Below are positions 24,208-35,510 of a DNA stretch of 64,000 nt, in pieces. Within the stretch, counting starts at the first letter, position 1. The number at the start of each line of letters is the position of its first letter. Location: the NCBI GenBank assembly GCA_021209875.1, contig JAGYVD010000005.1:558001-622000 (forward strand), written 5' to 3'. Both the position numbers and the translations under genes were made by a program. The notes below the pieces were generated by a model. It searched no databases. It saw only the letters and a list, made by a program, of their open reading frames with translations, and had not been told where the DNA came from. The DNA is from Rosellinia necatrix (lineage: Eukaryota > Ascomycota > Sordariomycetes > Xylariales > Xylariaceae).

Positions 24208-27200
24208 TTGATTGGGGTGAAAGGCAACTCTGCAAGTGCAATGGGTAAAGCAAGAAACTGTCATATAAATGGATCACATGGTGAGGTACCAGCTACCCTA
24301 GGGGGTAGCTCTAGAGGCATATCTATATATATAAGGACCAAAGGTCTCCCACCTAGATGGTAGGCTCAGGAATCAATAATATTAAGCCCTACCCCTATAC
24401 TAAGCTATCTACTTGCGACCCAGCTGCTACCTCACAGTGACTAAACCTCACTCTGGATATTCTTAACATCACAGAAACCAACAGGATGAGATAGAGTAAG
24501 AATGGATTGAGCTGCCACCTCTAGCTAGGAGATTAGTGGAACTTGAAATTGCACCTACACAACATGCAAGGGGTATTACACTAGGAACAGTGGCTGTTCC
24601 CATTATTGATCACTTAATGCTCTTCGCTGAAAACGGGAGACAAACATTCGGCACCATCGATCGACATGCGCGTTCTTTGCCTTTCACTCATTCACCCCTG
24701 CGGGTGCGACAACCGACCTGCGGGGCGACCGAGTCTGAACAAGCATCAAGCGAAGGAGGTTGATAGATGACGATCACCAATGTGGTTGGAAGGCAGCGAT
24801 AAGTATGGTCTGCACTGTGAGCTGGTGTCAAGCATATTTCATAATTTATGCCACAACCTCCCTAAATTATCGCCGGAAACGTCAGAGCTTGTCTAATCCC
24901 GTTTTAATGAAACAAAACCATTAAAAAAATGCAGTGGGTGTCATCTCCTCTAAACCCTTTTAGCTCCTATGCAGCTTCCGATTATTTGTAGTCTTATGTT
25001 GCACGATGAACGATCACGGTCCGAGACGGCTTAGTAGCAAGCACTACGACGTACATCCCGAGCGACATGTTCTGTCCTCGAAGGGCTAGTGCCCCAGTCG
25101 CAGAACGGGATTTCAAGGTTCTTGAAATCACAGTATCCTTGCAGTATTTGGTCTATCAATACGACTCTGATGGTCTGTGGAGTAGGAGAACGGCGGTAGA
25201 GCAAGCTGCAGTCCTCGCTTAGACGGCGTCTCAGACTGTGGGGCTTGCGTGTGTTCTCTGACTACTTACCTACCCCTGGCCAGCCTACATATTGACTTCA
25301 GACCTTTGGCATCTTAGCCCGACGACTAACTATTGGCCCTATGTCCTGATGGGGTATTCTAGCCGCCAGTACCCAGAGCCAGGAATAAAACGGTCAGGAA
25401 GTAGGTCACCTTCTTTCATCATTGGTCTCGTGAGACCTGAAGGGGACTCGCCATTTATACGGAGTGCATAAGAACTACATTAGGCAGTGGCAAATCCCAG
25501 AAGGTCAAGTCTTCCCAATCATACCTGCATAACGCTTCCGGATAGGCCGACGCTCGCGGAAATATCACACCTACCTTTTTCTGCGCTGTGAGTGTTAAAG
25601 TTCCTGGGGTATTGACATTAGTGACTACAAGAACATCGAGCGCTAGTGACAGAAGAATAGCTAAGGAGTTGAGCAGAGCATTCTGGAACGAGGTCCGAAG
25701 TAGGGCCATAGTTGTGACTGAGCTCATAGGCCATAGTAGACTCACACAACTTGAAGACTGCAATTTTGCCTTCTGTTGATAGCATAGCAAAAAAGGGGTA
25801 AAGCGGATGTTCTGCTTCGATGCTATCGTTTTCGTGCAGACAGCGAATGAGGCTATTGTATTCACCATGGCGACCACCAAAAATATAAGTTCAGTTGGAT
25901 CTTTGGTCCCCTCGGTCTGACATTAAGCCGTTTCGGATACTGAACACTAATGCCCGTGTAGGTATATGGGAGACAGGTAGCAAGTCTTCCCCCCTTATCA
26001 TGCGGAGCCTAATTGAAATCATTTTCTTTTCGCCACATCACTCCCAACATCGCGAAACTAGGGGCCCGATAAATAATACTAATTTCTGCCAGTAGCATAA
26101 CGCATCAACTTGCAGCCATCGCCTTGTCGGTCATTATCGCTAGAGGCTTGGGCCCCTTGACTTAACATTAAAGGTGACGATGTATAACGACGTTACTTCT
26201 CGATAAAGTTAATTTTATAGATAGGTACCTGCGCAACGTAAATGGGTTGGTTAGTTGTTATTTGCAAGCCATCTCCAGAATGAAAACATATGCGTGAATT
26301 CCATATTAGTGGTCGCTTCTTGTCAAGACCATATCCATAAATCTTAGCCTCTTAGCTTCAACATGGTGCCTCGTTCCCTATTGTCAATATTAAACCGGGA
26401 TTTATTTTACTAGCGGAGTGATAATTCTTCCAGGTCGGCCATGCATATACTGAAGCTAACCGGAAGATTGAATCCGTCCTTAGGTTGACTGATCCGTACT
26501 TCAAAGGCCTGTCTATCATCAAGTACCCCACGGTGATGTACTGAAACCTCGGGCAATTCTCCGATTCCTAGAAACTGAACCGATTCCCCATAAGATCCTA
26601 GATGTGAATACTACAGGTACGAAACTGTTCAGCAATCTAGAGTAGTCGGAAGCAAAGCTGTTTGTATGAATGAAGCAAAGAATCTACCTGGAACTAACCC
26701 CTTCCTGAATACAGACTCACACGTCCTTCTTCAATATGTGACATTGCTGATCCAGCTATCTGATATGGGTAATTGTCATAATTGTCATAATTGTCATTCG
26801 TTATCTCTGGTGATGTGCCAAGGGCATCCATCACACATGCGGTTTAACCCCCCGTCATGCATCTCACCTACCTATAGATCTCTTTGCGAGGGCTATTTCT
26901 TGCTGCCTGCGATACGAAGACTGTCCGGGCTGGAGCTGGTTGATTGGTTTAAGGCCGTCCAGGATAAGAAAGAGGGAAGATGCAACCCTACGGCGTATGT
27001 TCCAAAGGTCAAAGGAGCCCAACCGAACGACGGCATCGTCGGGGGCAATTAATGGCTGCCTGGAAAGTATCCCCCTCGCTTCGAAGATGTCGCACATGAA
27101 ACACTGCGATTCGTAGATGGAGTTGATAGAATAGCAATAGAAGCAAGATATAAATGAAAGTTTGTATCCTCGACGATAATCAATCCGTCGCAGCACAATC

Positions 27201-27391
27201 AGGTAACCGTATTCCCCCATACACTAGATAGCGTTCTTCGGTCCGCTCCGCCAAGTTCGCGCCAAGGACAAACACCCAATCGGAGCTACATATCTCCATC
27301 GTACCTACATACATCCATATATACATACATAAAAGCTTAAAAAAAAAAAAACCAAACGGCCCGACCCGTCGTCACGCCGTCCACCGCCACC
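24208..27391. other. Gene-poor, AT-richer stretch
   Basis: No supported gene. The minus-strand 141-residue ORF at 25455..25880 is hydrophobic in part but has no recognisable domain, and its context (degenerate AT-rich DNA) suggests chance. A small TAATTGTCA triplet occurs at about 26770-26797. Confidence 0.5.
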
Positions 27392-27772
27392 ATGTCGAAC
27401 ACGACGAACACGAACACGACGACGACGTGCGACCTGAACTACGTGCCGGACTTCCCGGAGTTCGTCGAGCGGCAGAACTTCACGGTCGCGGCGCTGGGGA
27501 CGAGCGACGAGACGCGGCTGGGGATGGAGGCCTGCTGCGCGCCGAGCCCCGTGCGGGCCTCGGGCGACTGCGTGCTGTGGTGCGCGCTCCCGGACGGCGT
27601 GGGCGCCCGGGACTGGGTCGACTGCACGAACGCGCGCGTCGCCGTCCAGCACGGCTACGCCTACCGCACCCCGGCCGGCGGCGGCGCCGCCACCACCGGC
27701 GCCGCTGCGCATCCTGCTCTGATGGGCGTTGTGGCGGTCGTGATGCTTGTCTCGGGTCTCCGCGCCTGGTAA
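27392..27772 (+). CDS. Small cysteine-rich protein with C-terminal hydrophobic tail
   Basis: Single exon, 126 residues, with a good start context (CCACCGCCACCATG). It has six cysteines at 13, 48, 49, 60, 64 and 78, in the pattern C..CC..C-x3-C..C, including MEACCA and CVLWCALP. The N-terminus is Asn/Thr-rich with NXT sites (NTT, NFT) but has no hydrophobic signal peptide. The C-terminus is a small-residue linker followed by a hydrophobic segment (ALMGVVAVVMLVSGLRAW) like a GPI signal or tail anchor. The six-Cys arrangement resembles fungal cell-surface proteins, but I cannot name a family. Third positions are almost all G or C. It is convergent with the carboxypeptidase gene. The missing signal peptide is odd: an unseen upstream exon or a tail-anchored topology are the alternatives. 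Confidence 0.7.
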   Translation: MSNTTNTNTTTTCDLNYVPDFPEFVERQNFTVAALGTSDETRLGMEACCAPSPVRASGDCVLWCALPDGVGARDWVDCTNARVAVQHGYAYRTPAGGGAATTGAAAHPALMGVVAVVMLVSGLRAW

Positions 27773-28450
27773 TAGTCAGTCGCGTCGCTTTGTCGAGAAA
27801 GGGGGAGTTTGGTAGCTTATATAAGGGGGCTTGGCATTCAACTGCCATATACGTTGATTGATCGTTGTGCTTCTAATATTTCTCAACGGTAAAATTAGAA
27901 GCAGAGAAGTGTGAACAAACGAAAGGACAGAAAAATTTTTGGCATCTCTTTTGACAGACAGATGTGATACATTAGCTCTTGAGGAGCTATCAGTTTACTG
28001 TCGCGGGCAATTCGACGGGCCGGTTATTATCAGCGAGTGTATTGTCCCAAGATGAATGCTAACTATGATGAATCCGAAACCCTCGGAGAATAGTACTTAT
28101 TTGAGATACTATTTATTTATCAAGTTGATGTTTACTTAAGAATGTTAGGAATCCCGTAAGGTACAACCACTTGCGAGTGGACTAACATACAGATAGAAAA
28201 AAACACATCAGGTTGAACGGTGAATTTCTTTCTCAGGCGCATGATCTCAAGGCCAAAGTAGATTGTTAGATGAATAGAACGATTCCCTACTCTAAGTCCT
28301 AGCCGGTTACACGTAGGTATATAAAGCCTACATGACACTTAACTCACACCGAAGGCATATATATTTATATATTTCCATACTAACATTAAATTACTCCGAG
28401 CCATTATTATCCCCCATCGCTCTTCCCTGGGACCCAACTTCCTCCCAGCC
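27773..28450. other. Intergenic, convergent 3' ends
   Basis: AT-rich spacer between two GC-rich convergent genes. The sharp base-composition change at both edges is visible. No gene seen. Confidence 0.5.
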
Positions 28451-30806
28451 CTACTCAAGCACGACATACGCCAGCAGAGCCAAAGCAATCCAGACACCAG
28501 CGCCGGGAGCACCGGCCCCGATCGCCGCCGACGCGGGCGTCGTCGAAGCCGCGGGCCCGGACTCCGTAGGCGAGGCATCCGCCGGCAAAGTAGTCGGCGT
28601 AGCCTCGCCAGCTCCCTCCCCCTCGCCTTCCCCCTCGCCTTCGCCTTCGCCATCGCCATCCCCATACCCGGACCCATCGAACAGCTCCGGGAACAGGGCG
28701 GTCGAGTTAGCGTCCTTCAGCACGCCGCTGACCAGGACCGCCGAGCCGTCTAGGATGCTCTCGACCTGCGCCTCCGTGCACGTGCCGTCGACGTCGTACA
28801 GGTAGCAGTAGCGCACGGGGTCCTCGCGGTCCTCGCTCCTCACGGCCCACGTGTCCGGCGGCCCCTCCGTCGCGTACTCCGGGCGTGCCGCGGTGTCCAC
28901 CGTGCCCGTCGCGATGTCGCGGTCGCCGAGCGCGCGCAGGAACATGCGGTAGGCCGTCTCGGGCTGGTAGGACGGGATCTCGTGGCCGGCCTGGTAGACG
29001 CGCGAGAAGGAGAGGTTGCCGTGCTGCCTGACCTGGCCCCCGACGTACGTGTCGTTGACGACGATGTCGGCGTACCCGGCGGCGCGGAAGGCGTCGGCGC
29101 CCGCGTGCTCGATGGCGAGCGAGACGGCCTCGCCGCCGAGCCAGTGGCACGCGTAGTCGCGGTCGCCGTACATGAGGTGGACCTTGACGCCGGCGTCGAG
29201 CAGGGCCGCGAGGTCCCCCGTCCACCCCGGCCGCGCGTAGTCGCCGATGCCGCGGAAGGCCGCGCTCACGGCCGACGAGGACGACGTGTAGTTGAGCGGC
29301 GCGCCGAGCGCCGCCTGCACGTGCGGCTGGTTGAGGTACAGCAGCCGGAACGAGTCCGGGAACGGCACCGGGTCCACGGCCGTCAGGTCGTAGTAGTGCC
29401 GCCCCGAGTACCGCAGGAACGGCCCGCGCACCTCGTCCGAGCAGAACGTCTCCGCCGCGCTGCAGAGCGCGTTGACCGCCGCGTCGGTGCCGAGGTTGTC
29501 CGGGTCCGACGCCTGCGCGGCCGCGACGCAGTCCGTCAGCTGGTCCCGGCAGCCCCCCGCGCGTTCCCAGGCGTCCATCATCTGCAGGTAGATGGTCTCG
29601 TTGACGGCCTGGATGCCGTACGTGTTGTTGTACGCCATGTGCGGGTAGTACGGGTACATGACCTGGCGGTCGATGCACGCGTTGATCAGCACCAGCGTGT
29701 CCAGGTGCAGCACGTAGTTCTCGCCCGTCGTGCTGTTCCACGTGCCGTCCTCGATCTTCCGGTTCTGCTCCTGGAAGTACGCGAAGAAGGCCGGCCCGTA
29801 CCGCCCGCCGTAGGACTCGGTCGCCAGGCTGATCCGCGAGTCGTTCGGGTGGTAGCCCGGGAACTCCTGGAACCACGTCTGGGCGAAGTGCCACATCGTG
29901 ATGGCGGCATTGCGGCTGCCCTGGGCCGTGTTCCTGCGGTTGTTGCTCGGGTATGTCCCTACGAGCTGTGTTGTGTTCTGTTTGGGAATCGGGTCTGATT
30001 CGTTGAGAGCCCTGGTACGGCCGGTGACTAGATCATAAGTATAGTTCCTCAAGGTGTCGTAGGAGAAGCCAACCTGCACCGGCTGCTCGAGATACAGCAT
30101 ATTGACTGAAACATGTTAGCAGCCAGCCCGCCCAGTGCTGATCAAAACGTTGGGATGGCGTAAAGCCCACCTTCATTGTTCCAAGCCCACTCGCTCAGCC
30201 TCGTCGAGTTTGAATCCGGGTTCACGAAGCAAGGCCCGTTCTCTGCAAATACTGCAGCGCCCAGTGTCAGCCGTCTCCATTTAATTGGTAGGAAGCACGA
30301 GCCGGGCCCGGAAAGAAGCCTGGATACAGCCTGACGTGATGACAACAAGGCCGAGAATTACTCACACCCCAGCATCGACGAGCTGCCCGGTCCGCCGTTC
30401 AACCATATCGACAGTGGCGCATTCTCGGGGTCCTTGCGGGCCTCGAAGAACCAAAAGAAGGCATTTATCGGGTAGTCCTGCGGCTGGCCCAGGTCGTCGA
30501 TGGTCCCAGGTGGCAGGTGGACGTAGCCCGCATACGACTTGACGCCCTCTGTCGTCTCGCAGAGGCCCGGCTAGTCTCCCGGGTCAGCAGGACAGGCTTG
30601 TGGGCAGAGGAGCTATCCAACGGGTCCCCCCGTTAAGATGGAACGTTTCGCACCTCCTTATAGCTGATCTTGACGCCATTGCCGAACTTGGACTCGAGCA
30701 CCGTGACTCCCTCGGGCGTCGGCGGGAACTGGGCCACGACGATGGGGGCCAGGAGTCCCGCCGTAAAGCCAAAGGCCTGGACGAGTGTCCGTACGGCGGA
30801 AGGCAT
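28451..30806 (-). CDS. Secreted serine carboxypeptidase (peptidase family S10), GPI-type
   Basis: Minus strand, four exons: 30654..30806, 30366..30570, 30251..30171 and 28451..30105 (697 residues). The N-terminus is a signal peptide ([20 protein letters not shown], cleavage after VVA). The S10 substrate motif [11 protein letters not shown] is in exon 2, ENGPC in exon 3, then [14 protein letters not shown]. Catalytic residues are Ser244 in [11 protein letters not shown], Asp463 in [14 protein letters not shown] and His521 in [10 protein letters not shown]. The enzyme removes C-terminal amino acids from peptides at acidic pH. After the catalytic domain come an acidic Gly/Asp/Glu repeat ([17 protein letters not shown]), a Thr/Ser/Pro stretch and a hydrophobic end ([15 protein letters not shown]), the design of a GPI-anchored wall or membrane enzyme. 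Many N-glycosylation sites are present. Exon joins were chosen to restore conserved blocks. GC3 is extreme compared with most neighbours. Confidence 0.93.
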
Positions 30807-32557
30807 GTTTATTGATTCCGCCGCTACCGATCGATCGGTCTGGTCTGGTCTGCTAATGTTTCAACTCGGCCCGACTACGTCCAAGGACAAAACAGGCTTG
30901 TCTTGGGGGAAATCGCAAAACCCCTCACAATTCACAAGCAATACATATATATATATACATATACATATAGTTACATATACATATACATATACATGTACAT
31001 ACATATAAATATATTACATCCGTAGGCTACTCACAAAAGAGTAGGGATATATACCGGTGTTTATATACCCGCCACATGGACTTCTCCTCATAAACGTCTT
31101 GTCTAATCTGCTCCTCAACAGAGCCATTTTCGTCGTATTGTACAACAAATAGCCTGGGGTCGGTTGCTTGGCCTTCGTTTCTTCTTCCCTCCCCGCAGCT
31201 GCATGCATTCGTCACATCGAGACGCGGGTGTCCTCGCCTTTTGAGGGCGAATAGCGGAGCTCAGCCATTCACTTTTCTCCGGTGCGGGACGAGCCATGGT
31301 TAGGCAGGCAGTGTGCCATCGAAGCTATGCCGTCCCTAGCATGAAGTCCCAGACAGGGGTCAAGGGCATCGATCGATCACCTTTGAAGAAAAAAGAAGGA
31401 AAATGGGCGTTCGTAGTACTGGCTTTGTGTACTGAGAAAAAAAAAAAAAAAAACAGGTTTAGCCATCTATCAATTAAACAGGATAATAGCTGTTCTTAAT
31501 ATCGCAGAACTATGGGATCGCATGTTCTACATGTCGGAACACCGGATGTGTCGTGAAGAATGTAATGTGTACCTACAACACAACCAGCTTATGCAGATCG
31601 GATACGAGATGGCTGTTAGGGAAGGTGGTTAACGATAACATGCCCGTTCGTACCGTACCCAGCTATTTACCCCACCTGTGGATCGGCGGCATCGTTGGAG
31701 ATGTTCCCCCAATGCCCAAATGCCCCCATCTCTACCTACTTACCCCCTACTAAATAGACTTAGTATTGAGCCTTCGAACAACACTGGCCTTTGAGTGTTA
31801 CCTTGAGTGGTATTCTCGGCACTCCACACACAGTTATATCCATTGGTTCGCACCCTAGGCGGCTCGGTAGTCTGCGAGGAGGCATCTTACAACTGCCGGC
31901 TTGGCTTTATCCGTCCTAGACCTCACCTACCACATAAGCCTTCTTGTTATCTGAGGCGATAACTTACCGTAGTCTAGGTATCTAGTAGACGGATAAGATC
32001 TACTAGCTACGCAGCCTAGGTGATGAAGCGCCTAGTTACTGTTCGCAAGTGTCATCTCATTAGTAGACAGCTTTACCGATAGGTAGCGATGACCAGCTCA
32101 AGAGTTATATCTAAACGCTCATATTGAGGAAACTCTTGGGCCTTCTTAGTCACCATCATTGAGTAGATCTACCTAAGGTCAGGTAGGTACGTAATCAATA
32201 GAGCGTATTCGAGGCTCGTTGAAGCTATCGGCGTGACGTCCGTATGAACTCAACGAAGTGCCATGTAATGCAACAGGCAGCTAATCCCACGCCATATCCC
32301 ATGGCGGAACCGAACCTGCTAAACTCGCATACTAAAATTCTAATGTAAGAGCGACTGAAACGCTATGCTGCTGATGCTAATGAGTGTCCCTCTATAACGC
32401 CCATAAGGCCAGGGCGAATTCAGCTCATGCCCATGCCCATGCTCGAAGTGGATCATCAACGTCGCTCCTCTACGTGAACGACCATTTTACCGTCTAATAC
32501 CAGGTCTATCCGATCCCGATGAACGCCAATGCCGTCGGCGTCGGGGATTGACAAGTT
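30807..32557. other. Intergenic
   Basis: Carboxypeptidase promoter side, a (TATACA)n microsatellite at 30941-31015, an A tract at 31437-31454 and repeats of the TACC/GGTA type. No supported gene. Confidence 0.5.
30941..31015. repeat. (ATATAC)n microsatellite
   Basis: Alternating TATA and CATATA units, about 140 bases upstream of the carboxypeptidase start. Confidence 0.9.
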
Positions 32558-34963
32558 TTATATCGCCCAGCTACCCCTCCGTGCCCTGACTCCCCAGGCG
32601 GGGGGAACGGAATCGTCGTCGCCGTTCAAAGATGGGTGCTGCCGCGCCCATTCCTGGATGTATAATTTGAGCGCTCTCCAGCGAGGTGGCTTATGCCGTG
32701 ATCTGCGGCCGCCCCTAGAGGCGTGCAAGGAGGCTGTTCGCTCGTCTCCGCTGGAGCCGGTGCTGCTGCTGCTACTGCTGCTGTCGGTACGATTACGGCT
32801 GGGGCTTATCTCCATTTCAAGCATGAATCCCTTCCCGACCTCCACATTGTCATCTTTGCGCAGTTCTTCCACGCAGATGCCACTGATCTTGCTCAGCTCG
32901 TCGTCGAAATCACGCGCCGTCGCCGCATAGCCCAAGCTGAGGTAATTGTATACCTGCGTAATAAAGGCGTCGTCAAACTCGGCCATAATGGCCGCCTCGC
33001 GTTCCTTGCGGCTCATCTCTCGCTCAAGTCGTCCGTCGATCTCGTACAGTGTTTGTTTGTGCAGATCCGTCGGTTCGTGGCCCGGATACCACACGGGTGA
33101 CTGTGTGCCAGTCCCGCTCATGGAACCCCCAAAGGCAGAAGCGAAGGGGTCCATGGGAGAGCATGATACAGCCGGTGTACAGAGCAAATCAAGCGATTGT
33201 AGGGCTGGTGGTTCTGGCCTGTTAGTCTTGGTCGAACAGTATCCGCGCCAGAGGCCCGTGGCGCCGGATGCATCACGTTGGTTGTTCTCGAGTCGGTCGA
33301 ATTGACAGTAAGGTTGATTTGGCTCCATGCGAGTGTACTTCGGGCTAGGACATGTGCGAAAAGAGAGGTCCGTTCCCAACATCGGCGGCGAGGCGGCCTT
33401 GCGCAGCTTCTCTGGCTCGCCGCCGCCCTCGGGCTTGCCAGCGTTAGTCGCAAAAGGCATCTCGAAAGGGCCCGCACGCAACCCAGTCGCCGGTGGACTC
33501 GTGAGAGGCTTGTCATGCTCCGGCAGTGATCCAGCAAACAACGCGGGTGAGTGTGTGTGCGTAGAGGGAACGGGCCCCATTGAGCTCCCCATGGCTGAGT
33601 CGCGCGAGTCGCGACGGGCGGTCGCCGTCGTCCAGAGCAGATCCGTAGACGGAGGCAGTCCCCCAGACTGGTCCGAATTGTCGTCGAGGCTCGAGTGAGT
33701 CTCCGCGCGCATCCGCGCCAATTTCTCGGCGTGTGCGCGCATCTCCTTGACAGCCCATCCCGGGTCGGTAGACTTGCGACGGAGCAATTGAGAAGGGCCG
33801 TGTCGCAGCGGTGGTTCGCCGTCTCCTATTTGAAGATCATCCCCCGAATGATCTCTGGCGAAAAAGTGCTCCACGCCCTGGGGTGGGATTCCATTGGGGA
33901 AGGCGGACAGGGCCTGCTCAAACTCCCGCTGCCGATGGGCCTCTCGGGCCGCTATGCCAAGCAGATAACCCGAGAATTCCTCGTCGCACGACTCCCTCCG
34001 GGTGCGCAGATCATAGCTCCTTGTGCTCCAATTATCTCCACGGTCGCTGTGCGTCTCGGAGAGAGCCGGGACGCCCAGATCAAGGCCGGGAGCGGCTATG
34101 CCATCCTCCTCCTCCGAAGAGTTGCCCGATTCAGATGACAATATAGTGTCTAGCTCAGGGTGGTAAGACTTAGTGCGCGTACCCCTTCGGATATCGGAGT
34201 GGGCCGTCAGAGGACGCTGGCGACGGGGCGCCAGGGCAGGAGAGGAGGCGTCGTCAGCTATTGGGTGTGTCAATCCACTGCTGCCTTTGCTAGGACCAGG
34301 TGCGCCATGTTTCCGCTTTGGCTTCGGGGCATAGATGTGATTGGTGCCCGGCGTTATGTCAGTCTTGTCCGTTGGCTGGGTCGCTGGACCTGCCTGTCCA
34401 GCCCGCCAGGCCCTCCTAGTGGTCTCAATTAATTGAGGCGCAAAGCGCCTTCTGGGTCTCTTTTCCTCGTCTAGTGTCTGTGCCATCTCGAAGGCCATTG
34501 GCACTACCGGCGTGGGAAATGTGAGTGACGACTGCGACGCCGTGGGCGAGGGATCGGGCGTGGGTTCAGGGGCAGGGCCGTGCGGATTCCTATTCGCAAC
34601 CCTATACGAGTCGAAAGTAGTCTCGATGGGAACAGGAGCAAAGCGCCGGACGGTTTTCGTAGGTCGACTGGCAGATGTGCTGTCGGGGCGGATGATATGC
34701 ACATCTCGGGTCGCTGGGGTCGCTGGGGTCACATTGAAAACTGACCGGCTGTCGTCTGCGCCAGTGTCGGAATCGGAATTGGTGTTCGAGGGGGAGTCAT
34801 CGTGTTGGTGTTTTCTATTGGCAGAGGATCTAGACGTTTGCTCGATGAACTGGGGTGTGAATCGACGCTTCAGCTTCGTTACGGCACAGCCAGTTCCAGA
34901 CTCTGGCCGTGGCGCCGTATCCGATTTGGACGCATCATTACCTACCGCCACCATGGCCGCCAT
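32558..34963 (-). CDS. Disordered fungal protein with three RRF-x-P-x-x-I-E-x-T motifs
   Basis: Uninterrupted minus-strand frame of 801 residues from the first ATG at 34963 (MAAMVAVGND). A longer reading would need a GTG start. Most of it is Ser/Pro/Arg-rich and probably disordered. A motif occurs three times: RRFTPQFIEQT at about 33, RRFAPVPIETT at about 106 and RRFAPQLIETT at about 172. A second ordered segment lies near residues 650-710 (KEREAAIMAEFDDAFITQVY, then LSLGYAATARDFDDEL), followed by a Ser run and a basic C-terminus ending in RARRGSWAI. I recognise this as a conserved kind of filamentous-fungal protein but know no function for it. The repeated motif looks like a docking or regulatory element. 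The CT-rich tract just upstream on the coding strand is typical of fungal promoters. Confidence 0.85.
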   Translation of the reverse strand: MAAMVAVGNDASKSDTAPRPESGTGCAVTKLKRRFTPQFIEQTSRSSANRKHQHDDSPSNTNSDSDTGADDSRSVFNVTPATPATRDVHIIRPDSTSASRPTKTVRRFAPVPIETTFDSYRVANRNPHGPAPEPTPDPSPTASQSSLTFPTPVVPMAFEMAQTLDEEKRPRRRFAPQLIETTRRAWRAGQAGPATQPTDKTDITPGTNHIYAPKPKRKHGAPGPSKGSSGLTHPIADDASSPALAPRRQRPLTAHSDIRRGTRTKSYHPELDTILSSESGNSSEEEDGIAAPGLDLGVPALSETHSDRGDNWSTRSYDLRTRRESCDEEFSGYLLGIAAREAHRQREFEQALSAFPNGIPPQGVEHFFARDHSGDDLQIGDGEPPLRHGPSQLLRRKSTDPGWAVKEMRAHAEKLARMRAETHSSLDDNSDQSGGLPPSTDLLWTTATARRDSRDSAMGSSMGPVPSTHTHSPALFAGSLPEHDKPLTSPPATGLRAGPFEMPFATNAGKPEGGGEPEKLRKAASPPMLGTDLSFRTCPSPKYTRMEPNQPYCQFDRLENNQRDASGATGLWRGYCSTKTNRPEPPALQSLDLLCTPAVSCSPMDPFASAFGGSMSGTGTQSPVWYPGHEPTDLHKQTLYEIDGRLEREMSRKEREAAIMAEFDDAFITQVYNYLSLGYAATARDFDDELSKISGICVEELRKDDNVEVGKGFMLEMEISPSRNRTDSSSSSSSTGSSGDERTASLHASRGGRRSRHKPPRWRALKLYIQEWARQHPSLNGDDDSVPPAWGVRARRGSWAI

Positions 34964-35089
34964 GCGTCGACTCCCCGTTGGAGTCGCGGGACACCCAGCA
35001 CAGCGCACTCAGCGAGCGACCACAGCCAGCGACGACGGCTCGACTGGGCTAGAGCTCTCGAGACGAGTAGATAGTGCGAACAGATAGGC

Positions 35090-35225
35090 GAAGACGAGGA
35101 CGAGGCGACAAGAAGGGAAGAAAGGGAGAGAGAGAGGGCAAGAAAGAGGAAGAGAGGGGGGGGGATAGAGAGAGATAGAGATAGAGAGAGATAGAGAGAC
35201 AGAGAGACGGAGAGAGAATCAGTCG
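35090..35225 (-). promoter_or_regulatory. CT-rich tract upstream of the 801-residue gene
   Basis: GAGA/GATAGA repeats on the + strand, hence a long CT tract on the coding strand about 130-260 bases before ATG 34963. Pyrimidine tracts at this distance are common near transcription starts of fungal genes. Promoter function is inferred. Confidence 0.5.
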
Positions 35226-35410
35226 GGCTAAACCAACCAACCAGTCAATTCTCAAGAGTAGGGGTATAATAAGTGATAGTATCTAGCGATAGATAATAGT
35301 TGCGGTCGCTGTCCGGGTACGGTAATCTTGCCCTGGCAGTCTTATATCATGCGAGCCAGCTGAGAGGAATGGCGGGGATGCAAGAGCAGACTAGATAAGA
35401 GCTGCCACGA

Positions 35411-35510
35411 TCCAGTCCAGTCCAGTCAAGTCCAGTCAAGTCCAGTCAAGTCCAGTCAAGTCCGGTCAAGTCCGGTCAAGTCCAGTCAAGTCCGGTCAAG
35501 TCCAGTCAGT
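35411..35510. repeat. 10-bp tandem array, ten copies of TCCRGTCMAG
   Basis: Ten consecutive 10-base units, mostly TCCAGTCAAG with TCCGGTCAAG variants. The unit period is exact with no indels. Confidence 0.95.

Noticed and set aside
25455..25880. 141-residue minus-strand ORF
   Set aside because: It is partly hydrophobic, but there is no recognisable domain, no signal of selection, and it lies in degenerate AT-rich DNA.
27305..27861. Overlapping ORFs on both strands around the small Cys-rich gene
   Set aside because: They are Arg/Gly/Ala-rich out-of-frame readings caused by high GC, without protein features.
28982..29998. 338-residue plus-strand ORF over the carboxypeptidase
   Set aside because: It is an antisense shadow of a very GC-rich gene, with Arg/Val-rich composition and no domain. 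The same applies to the 395-residue minus-strand frame at 28707-29894.
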